Shown here one piece after another: positions 56,762 through 64,000 of a stretch of 64,000 nucleotides of DNA; position 1 is the first letter of the stretch; every line of letters begins with the position of its first letter. The notes under the pieces were generated by a model. That model did no database searches, was not told where the DNA came from, and saw only the letters and a list, made by a program, of their open reading frames with translations. Location of the stretch: NCBI GenBank assembly GCA_029891345.1, contig CM057005.1, positions 63,515,260 through 63,579,259 on the forward strand, in the 5' to 3' direction. Position numbers and translations under genes: made by a program. This stretch comes from Dryococelus australis (lineage: Eukaryota; Arthropoda; Insecta; Phasmatodea; Phasmatidae).

Positions 56762-57344
56762 GGTTAAACCTATACGTTAAAACATGGTCACTGCCCAAGT
56801 AGCAAACAACATGCACTTAAAAGTCTAAAACTGCAACCAGTGGTTGCAAACTTTTGCATTTGTGACTGTCACAATTTCTTGATAATCAGATCATATAAAT
56901 AAAAGTGACAGTTCCTATTTTTGTTAATAATCGTAATGTGGGCCAATGCTCTCACAATGTTGGCCAAAACGTGGCCTTTTGCACACAAGAAGTCCAAAGG
57001 CATCATGTGCGTCATTTGTATCTGCAGGTGCATTATAGAGGTTGACTGATTATGAAAACCGTTTGTGGGTTGCTCGTGTACGAGTAGATTTGCACATGTG
57101 GACCAACGAAATTTTGCTACTTGAGTTGTTCCGTCATCAGCAAGCAGAAACGTCTACACTGTGCTTGCCGTCTGGTGGCTAAATCTTCCTTGAGGCACCA
57201 GACAATGTGCAGAATTCATAATGGGATCTTTTGTGAGGCATTACTTTTTTTACGTTGCAAAGATGAACAAAAAGTAAAAATACAACAATTTTATGATGCG
57301 ATATGAATTTTTACTCGCGGTACGTTCTCTTTATCTCTTAGTGT
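56762..57344. other. Unassigned DNA
   Basis: Around 56930-57180, plus-strand words such as GTGGGCCAATGCTCTCACAA resemble decayed coding sequence, but no frame holds and no family was recognised. Confidence 0.3.
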
Positions 57345-57600
57345 GAGTGAAGATTAAGGATATTTGGGCGGCTCTTAACATCGAGGTCTTGAGAGCCGAT
57401 GAAGGTGAAGTGAGGCGAGTATGGATAAGTGTCGGGACGCAAAGACGGGAGAAGCGGAAGATCTAGAAAACCCGCCGACCAGTGGCATCGTCCGGCACGA
57501 TTCCCACATACGAAAATCCGGTTTCGACCCCGCCGGGAATCGAGTCCGGTTCGCCTTGGTGGGAGGCGAGTAGTCTAACCTCTACACCACCGCGGCTCTT
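57345..57600 (-). repeat. tRNA-derived SINE copy 8
   Basis: Complete minus-strand copy. Reverse-complemented head: GCCGCGGTGGTGTAGAGGTT (A-box) and GGACTCGATTCCCGGCG (B-box). Tail GATATTTGGGCGGCTCTTAA at 57358. The head resembles the tRNA-Asp/Glu/Gly group in its GGTGGTGTAGxGGTTAG start, but the parent tRNA cannot be fixed. Confidence 0.88.
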
Positions 57601-57649
57601 AGAGAGCCGTTTATTTAGGTAGGTAGGGCTTAACGTCTCGTCGACAACG

Positions 57650-57744
57650 AGATCAGGAACATGTCAACGTCAATTTTACGTATGGCGGAAGAATACACCG
57701 TGTGCAAACAAGTGTATATTTAGCAGGGCTTTAAAAATTGCTCT
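57650..57744 (-). repeat. MITE family A fragment
   Basis: TCAATTTTACGTATGGCGGA AGAATACACC and GCAGGGCTTTAAAAATTGCT correspond to the terminal 95 bases of family A. Confidence 0.6.
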
Positions 57745-59934
57745 GGCACATATCAAGGTTGAGGTAATGAAAATTCCCCTCTTCTCTTCCGCAGGTAGTA
57801 AACATTATCCTTATGCAGGGGTATTGTGATTAGAACCGCTTTCTTTTGCGTGTAATACACACTAATGATGTTTCCTTTGAACCCAGAGGTTCCTTTTTGG
57901 AGCGCATATTTGGGGACAAGATGCTTGTTATGAAAATCATTAATATTTATATTTATTTGTGTTTTTCTCTTACTAGCATAGTAAAAGCAGCCCTTTTTAG
58001 GATACTTCATTTCTGTTGAAAAATAAATATTTCCCTCATTCAGGAATTATTCTTTCTTAATAAGAATTTTCCCTACGAATTCTTTTTAAAAAAAATAGTG
58101 CGCTTTAAGATGATAAGGGTTAAAATACGACGACATAGTTCTCATTAATTTTGATACGTTATTAAAAACAATAATTATATATCTAGGTCGCGAAATTTAA
58201 TGCGAAAAATAAATGGCTCGCGTCTTCAACTATTTAAACGAAATAGTTTTAAGAATACTGCGTTTGCAGGTGTTGCAGGTATTTGTTGAGTCTGGCTTAT
58301 TCCGTGCACATAATTTTCCACCGTAATTATTTCATGTAGTATTCGTAATAAACTACTGGCTTCTTAAAATAATGCAGAGACCCATCACGCACGGATAATC
58401 GACGCAGCATAACAAGCAAGCGCTAATTGCGGCGCCTAGTTAGCGCTGATACGGCAACCATGTAATTTCATCAGAGGCAAACAGATCGCCGGGCCTATCG
58501 CGTTTAATGAGCTGGAAGGCTTTGAGCGAGTGCATGTGCATGTAACGGTCGCCATCTTTGATACGGTGAACTGCCGGCTAAGTAGCCGGCAGTTAGATCT
58601 GTAGTACTTCGTGTACAGAGTTATGTGAAGATTTAATGTCTTTCAACGAGAAGCTCAAAATACACGGAAAAGCAAAAATAACATAAGATTCTACTATCGC
58701 CTGAGAGTTACATTAAACTTGTTTATATCATGTCTCTAAGTAATAAACCACTGAGTAATATTTTTACGTTAATCAAAGTTTTCAAAACAGTACATTTATG
58801 CAATACTAGCTTATGAGATCAAATTTTATTTCCAATATATTTTTTATTTGTGATTGCATTATTGATACTATCGAAATCGTAGACTACACGCTAACTTGAT
58901 TTCCCTGAAACTAAAGTCCGTGATTTGCTTAAATCTGAAAAGAGACAAAGTTTTAATCGACTGAAAATAAGTCGATTGGTTTAAACCCTTCGTAACACGT
59001 TTATGAAAACTAAATCATCGTTAAGAATCGACCTAAAAGAAGTTTGTTTTCTTTAATATATTATTGCGTATATATGATGGTATTATAGCGATTATTTTTG
59101 CCTGAATTAGAGGATGTACTGTCGAAACTTGTCCCCTGCATATTACATGGGAAAACTCAAGTTGATATCCATCATAAAATGCAGGTTAGTGAAAGCTATA
59201 ACTATTTTCATGTAATGTTGCCCTGCAATTTGGTAATAAACTTGATTACTATACTTCGTTGGCGAAGCTACTTCTCAAATTACGAAAGAATAACGGTTCT
59301 AAGAGGAAAAGTGAGCGAACTTCTTATATTTACAAACTTGTCCCCGTAACTAGTAACGCAGAGGGCGTATCAGAATTGTTGACATTTTAAACTTGAAGTA
59401 ATTGCCACCAACACATCTCTACGTTCACTGACTTTAACATTCACTGAATACTGACTGAAAGTAACACATGTATGTTGTTCTTCATAATATTAAAACAGTA
59501 GCCAGAGAGCAACGAAGCCGGTGAATATCTAACGATGTAAATAACTAGCAGGATGCCAGTTAACGCCATAACAAATCAGTAGACAAATAGGCGTGGTGTA
59601 CATACATTTTTTTTTAACGATAGCAGAGTGGACTAAAATCTTGAAGGATGTATTTTCGAGTAAAGCCCCTGCTAAAGGATTTCATATTTGAGATAATATC
59701 GGCTTTGCAGTTAGTAATTCGTAATTACATAAATTTTTTGAGAGAACAGATTCTAATTACCTATCTAAAGTAATTCACACGTTGGCGTAGTTTACTACGT
59801 TTAATCGCAACATTAATGTTTCTCAAGAAAGTTTTAGAGATGTATAGGTAAATTAAACACCGCCCATTGTCTTGAAATGGTTATTAAAGTAAGACAACTT
59901 TAAACGTAGAAACTTTTAATATGACGCTGGGGTA
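57745..59934. other. AT-rich DNA with one GC-rich island
   Basis: About 58370-58600 is much richer in GC than its flanks and includes AAGCGCTAATTGCGGCGCCT AGTTAGCGC and a perfect hairpin at 58569-58594. No ORF. It could be conserved non-coding DNA. The remainder shows nothing recognisable. Confidence 0.35.
58569..58594. other. Perfect 11-bp hairpin
   Basis: AACTGCCGGCT, four-base loop AAGT, then AGCCGGCAGTT. No T tract follows, so it is not terminator-like. It ends the GC-rich island. Function unknown. Confidence 0.6.
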
Positions 59935-60150
59935 CGGTGAGAGATTTGGGCGGCTCTTAACATAGAGGTCTTGGGAGCCGATGAGGGTTAAGTGAGGTGA
60001 GCATGGTGCAGCGCCGAAATGAAATGGCGGGGGAAACGGGAAATCCCCGAGAAAAACCCGCCGACGAGCAGCATCGTCCGGCACGATTCCCACGTGCGAA
60101 AATCCGGGAGTCCTTTGGTGGGAGGCGAACAGGCTAACCGCTCAGCACGG
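59935..60150 (-). repeat. tRNA-derived SINE copy 9
   Basis: Minus-strand copy: tail GGTGAGAGATTTGGGCGGCT, body GGGAAATCCCCGAGAAAAAC CCGCC, head truncated around the B-box (a deletion of about 15 bases after AAAATCCGG), then GGTGGGAGGCGAACAGGCTA ACCGCTCAGC. Confidence 0.82.
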
Positions 60151-60159
60151 AACTACTTT

Positions 60160-60292
60160 CCTTGCTTCGCTGCTAACTCTACTGACTGCACGTAAACTCG
60201 TGTCTACGTTAAACTATTAGCAGTTACGGGCAGGGATATTTTTTTGTATGTTGATTTCGAAAGTGCTTAACTAATTGTGAAAGAGCTAGACA
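60160..60292 (+). repeat. MITE family A right-end fragment
   Basis: GTTGATTTCGAAAGTGCTTA and a degenerate GTGAAAGAGC match the terminal 60 bases of family A. Confidence 0.5.
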
Positions 60293-60476
60293 AAGAGTGT
60301 AGGTTAGATTAGTTTATAAGCGATCTACCCTGTCCTCTTCAAGATTGGCCAGCACGGCTTGTGATCTGGAATGTTAGTAACTCTGCTGAAAGAGTAAAAC
60401 CAAAAAGTCTAAGCTGGTTTTATTTTCCTGCCTGTATTATATTGGTATCGGTTACGGGAAGTGAGGTCATTAATAC

Positions 60477-60715
60477 TAAAGGCTGCTCAGATGAAGTGAA
60501 CACATTAAAAATGAACCTTAGATAAAAGTCACTTCCCCTGCATACAAATAGTTTAACTGGCGCACTGAGAGACATGCGCCCAGTAAAGTTGGTAATGGTA
60601 ACAACGGATGGAAGATAGTTCCACGTTTTGACTTTGAATTAAAACTGTTTGTAAACATTTGTGAAAACTGGAATTATTTGTTTTTCTTTATTTTTTTCAA
60701 CCTTTTGCTTACTCT
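60477..60715 (-). mobile_element. MITE family A, copy 9, one half only
   Basis: TAAAGGCTGCTCAGATGAAG at the left, then GCATACAAATAGTTTAACTG GCGCACTGAG and TTGTGAAAACTGGAATTATT. It stops near 60710, where the capsid-like relic's flank begins. Confidence 0.7.
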
Positions 60716-60779
60716 CCGGCCACGCAATTTTTTCCCTTTTCTTTTGCCTGGTTTTGTACACAAGCAGTCTGCTTTCCAG

Positions 60780-61345
60780 ACATACCCCCCCCCCCCCCAA
60801 TTGGGCATGTCTCGAGACTCCACGATCTGAAAGCCACATCTATGTTTTTGCCATCTTCCACATTCCCTAGCATCTTTATACGTTCTGCAGTGCTCAACTG
60901 CACGTGAGGCAATATCCATTCGATAGACTGTAGTTTCAGTTCCACAGTCTTCAGCTATACCCACGATAGTGCACACATGTGTATTGGCTTGGAGCAGCAC
61001 TAGTTCCTGCTCTGAATTTAAGATAATCCGTTGTAGTCTTCGGTAAATCCCAATAGCATGGAGAGCGGGATGCACACTTCGAAATTGCCTCCAGGGTATA
61101 CATATAGGAACACTGTAGTCATCTTCGATTCCCCAGCCTGCCGTCTTGGGCTGCAAGCAGCTCATTCGGAGTGAGCGAAAAGTCATTTTTGATCGTTGAG
61201 GTTATGCCCACATCTCGCGACTGGTCCACCTCGACACCGTTGAGGAAATACGTGATGCGATCGTTCAGGTGAAGAATTATATTGCTCGTTATTTTTGTCG
61301 ATGCTGGGCTGCTTTCATCTTCTTTCGTCAAAGTCCCTCTAATTA
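60780..61345 (-). pseudogene. Double-jelly-roll capsid-like gene, broken
   Basis: On the minus strand, the upstream segment (61331 to about 61150) contains FLNGVEVDQSRDVGITST, the hallmark stretch of double-jelly-roll major capsid-like proteins of Polinton/Maverick elements and related insect-integrated DNA viruses. After a frameshift near 61150, a segment (about 61150-60950) reads through TAGWGIEDD and ILNSEQELVLL. After a further shift near 60945 comes a segment with WILPHVQLSTAERIKML and IDVAFRSWSLETCP, also typical of the family. It then runs into a C run at about 60786-60798. The N-terminus and the end are missing, as are neighbours (polymerase, integrase, ATPase), so this is an isolated old fossil. 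Only the broken state is described here. Family assignment rests on recognition, not a search. Confidence 0.68.
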
Positions 61346-61412
61346 ACAGGAAAGACTGGCAAGGAAGAAAGCAGATATCTTGGTGTTGTACATTTGCCTG
61401 ATTAACTGTTTC

Positions 61413-61647
61413 TAAAGGCTGTTCATGGTAAAGTGAGCACTTTTGAAATCAACCTTAGAAAAGAAGTCACTGCCCGTGCCTGCAATACCTAAGCGGGCGT
61501 ACTGAGTGACATGCGCCCGGTAAAGCTGGTAATGATAGATGGAAAGTAGTTCCATATCTTAACGTCGAATAAAAAGTGTTAGGCAACCATTTGTGATAAT
61601 TTAAATAGGGCTTTCAAAAGTGCTAATTTTACTGTGAACAGCCTATA
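61413..61647 (-). mobile_element. MITE family A, copy 10, internally deleted
   Basis: Both ends present (AAAGGCTGTTCATGGTAAAG and AAAGTGCTAATTTTACTGTG AACAGCCTATA), but only 235 bp: the interior jumps from GTGATAATTTAAATA to GGGCTTTCAAAAGTG, losing about 190 bases. Its size now equals family B, which suggests how B-sized forms may arise. Confidence 0.85.
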
Positions 61648-61974
61648 CTAGCAGGTCGCCTAGAACGTGAGAGTGGTCGTGGACGATCTCCCCTACAACC
61701 TCGACTTCCTTAACAGCTTAAGGGTGATTTTTATTTTACTACTATGTTCTAACGCTATGTCTTTCATAGTGGCATTATTCTAGTGTACTGTTTCTCCATA
61801 CTTTTTAAATCACACCTTTGAAAAATCACCCTACGTACCTATAACGTTTTTTTGTTTTTTTTCTTGAATACGTCACGTATCACGAGTGTTTCATACTTCT
61901 GTTAACCAAACTAAATTTTATTTTTTGGTTAAAATGGCTTTTTGATAATATGTTATCTAAAAATCATGATATTT
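61648..61974. other. Unassigned DNA
   Basis: Nothing recognised. Confidence 0.3.
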
Positions 61975-62146
61975 GATTTTATAATAATTACGAATAAAAA
62001 CAGAAAATGAGCGTGTTAGTAATGCATAGTAAGAAATAGTTGTTCATTTGGTGTAATTTCTAGACTTAGTTAAGCTTTGTTTGCATGAGGCGGAGGAATA
62101 TCCTGTAAGCAGAATTCTAGGAGGGCTTCAGAAAAGTTGGAAGTAA
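61975..62146 (-). mobile_element. MITE family C fragment
   Basis: GTAATGCATAGTAAGAAATA, then a deletion, CATTTGGTGTAATTTCTAGA, TTAAGCTTTGTTTGCATGAG GCGGAGGAATATCCTG and GCTTCAGAAAAGTTGGAAGT. It ends at the start of the GA tract, without its terminal TATA. Confidence 0.65.
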
Positions 62147-62306
<160 letters not shown>

Positions 62307-62914
62307 TTTTGTACGATAGCGACGGCGGGAGGCAAGGCAATGAAGGGTTTTGAATTACAGACGTGCGCCTCGGACCCTGGTTTGCATTGTTTCCTGCGTT
62401 CATCTCTCGTTCTCTCAGCGCGACTCGGGGTGCGTTGAAACTTCGAGATGTTCGCCCTGATACGATAAATATTGCGGCAGGCCTCCGGGCCGGGAGTGGA
62501 GTTGGAGTTGAGTGAATAAGTGGCTGAGTTCCGAGAGATAGAAGACGAGCAGTGACCAGCGGAAGGGAAGTCTGCGACAGCGAGTATCAAGCAGTGCGGC
62601 TGGCAGGCTGGGATATTGGACTACATGTGTGAGTGAAAGACATTATAAATGATGGCAAAAGATAGACTGAACACGTGTTGATAATGAGTATGAGTTAATT
62701 GACTGTAACCAACAGAAACAATTAAGAAGGATGTTAATTAGAGTTGAAATAGACATCAAATATTGCGTTCACTGATAAATAGAAAGAGTAAATACAGATA
62801 ATTTAATGCTGTAAATAATAGCTGTGTGAAATAATTAGAAATCAAATTTAGTTTCTTTTAATTTTTTTTATTAAGACCTTCATCCCTCACGAACTCAAAT
62901 ACGCCCCTCAGGCG
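62307..62914 (+). mobile_element. Probable solo LTR (copy 2), left end lost
   Basis: Aligns with 11886-13512: TACGATAGCGACGGCGG with TACGATAGCGGCGGCAG, GATAAATATTGCGGCAGGCC around the TATA position, TGTGAGTGAAAGACATT after the single repeat unit, and CTCACGAACTCAAATACGCC CCTCAGGCG at the right. The first 70 bases of copy 1 are absent, replaced by the GA tract. No internal coding region on either side. Confidence 0.55.
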
Positions 62915-63639
62915 TCCTTCATAAAACAGTATTGTTCATTTGTAAACCCTTTCTTGCGAATTGGAACTGCGCTGAAGAGAGAGGCCTGTGGAAATATAAG
63001 TAAACACACTATGATGAAAAGTGACCAACCACTTTAAATGTCTTTTGGATCTTGGTTATCTGAGAGAGGTTTCGAAAAATGCCTCCTTAATGCAGTTGTT
63101 AGTTGTCAAGTAATTATAGTTTTCAACATATAACACTCAAGTTCCGACACAACAGTGTTGTTATAGGCAGATTCAAAAAGTTGAATTAGAGTCTAAGCAC
63201 GGCATACTGCACTTGTGTTACAAGCTACGAAGGGAACAAAAACAACTTTTACTCTACAGTTTATGGTTTTAACTAATTATTAAAGGAATGTTAACAGTTT
63301 CGCTTGAATGAGCAAAAATATATTTACAAGTCTGATCCCTATATTCAACAAAATGCAGAGTTACAATACTCGGTCACATGTTTATAAATCATACTCTACT
63401 GAATCAGTATGTTCTGCGCACCATACAGATTGCATTAAATGCCATTTGATTGGAAAATATATCTAGGAGCAAATCGTAGTATGCTGTAGAAATCGGGAAA
63501 TTGAGACTTTTGAGTGTTATATTTTGAAAACTGTAATGATCTGACACCTAATAATTGCATTAAGAGGGCAACTTTCGAAAGCTCTTTCAGATTACGAAAT
63601 AAAAAAAAGTGAAATTTGACCTTAAGAGGCAATATCGGG
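62915..63639. other. AT-rich DNA, no gene recognised
   Basis: Nothing recognised. Confidence 0.3.
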
Positions 63640-63905
63640 AGCCACATTGATGTAGGGGTTAGACTACTCGCCTCACACCAAGTTGAACTGGGTTCGATCC
63701 CCGGCGAAGTCACTCCCGGATTTTCACATGTGGGAATCGCGCCGGACGATGCCGCAGGTCGGCGGGATTTCTCAAAGATCTCCCCCCCCCGGCTCTTTAA
63801 TTCCGGCGCTGCCCCATACTCACCTCACTGCACCCTCATTGGTTCTCGAGACCTCGATGTTAAAGAGCCGCCCAATGCTCTTCACTCACTCACTCACTCA
63901 CGAGG
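63640..63905 (+). repeat. tRNA-derived SINE copy 10
   Basis: Head GATGTAGGGGTTAGACTACT CGCC and GGGTTCGATCCCCGGCG, the best B-box in the window (GGTTCGATCC). The body and tail are complete: CTCGATGTTAAAGAGCCGCC, then four CTCA/CACT units (TTCACTCACTCACTCACTCA), which look like the family's simple-repeat 3' tail. Confidence 0.9.
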
Positions 63906-64000
63906 CGACATTTACCCACCCACATCAAGTAGGAAAGCCTTTCGATCGGGCTCCATGAATGGCCTGGAAATAACCCGCAGTCTCGCCGCCAGGCGACCGA
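63906..64000. other. Unassigned right edge of window
   Basis: Nothing recognised. Confidence 0.3.

Overview
The window is insect nuclear DNA, repeat-dominated and AT-rich. There are no operons, ribosome-binding sites or dense ORFs. Poly(A)/(GA)n/(TA)n runs are abundant, and every sizeable ORF with recognisable protein similarity is transposon- or virus-derived, with one exception. Ten tRNA-derived SINE copies of one family give read-through peptides (AERLDxSPPTKANxxQS..., FSRGSPVSP) that I remember from spurious gene models in stick-insect genomes such as Dryococelus. That is recollection, not a search, so 'polyneopteran, probably stick insect' is an inference.

Layout. 0-11 kb: a TA-flanked MITE (129-771), a long foldback (2386-3004), SINEs, dispersed repeats and a broken minus-strand coding relic (11005-11780). 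11.9-13.5 kb: a probable solo LTR with a TATA box, a Harbinger-like MITE inside it and three 118-bp tandem units. 15.6-16.8 kb: a complete but broken Tc1-like transposon. 17.8-25 kb: TTAA-flanked MITE, SINEs and a cluster of MITEs sharing the terminus TATAGGCTGTTCACGG. 26.0-29.3 kb: a second Tc1-like element split by three later insertions (a hAT derivative and two CACTGT-ended elements), followed by a hAT-like MITE with a near-perfect 8-bp duplication. 30-47 kb: mostly MITEs, microsatellites and unrecognised AT-rich DNA. 47.6-50.75 kb: a pogo-superfamily transposon whose transposase has a DDE/D core and a C-terminal PHD-type finger. 50842-50991: the only good candidate for a host-gene exon. 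51-64 kb: more MITEs and SINEs, a broken double-jelly-roll capsid-like gene (about 60780-61345, minus), and a second solo LTR.

How it works together. There is no co-operating host gene set here. The region is probably intronic or intergenic DNA around one exon, built by successive insertions. The nesting gives a relative chronology: the Tc1-like copy at 26 kb is older than the hAT and CACTGT elements inside it; the LTR at 12 kb is older than the Harbinger-like MITE. Non-autonomous MITE families A, B and C carry the same ends but different interiors, which implies one mobilising transposase that is not present in this window. All transposases seen are inactivated; the pogo catalytic half is the least damaged. 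Coordinates of degenerate repeats are good to roughly 10-30 bases unless target-site duplications are stated.
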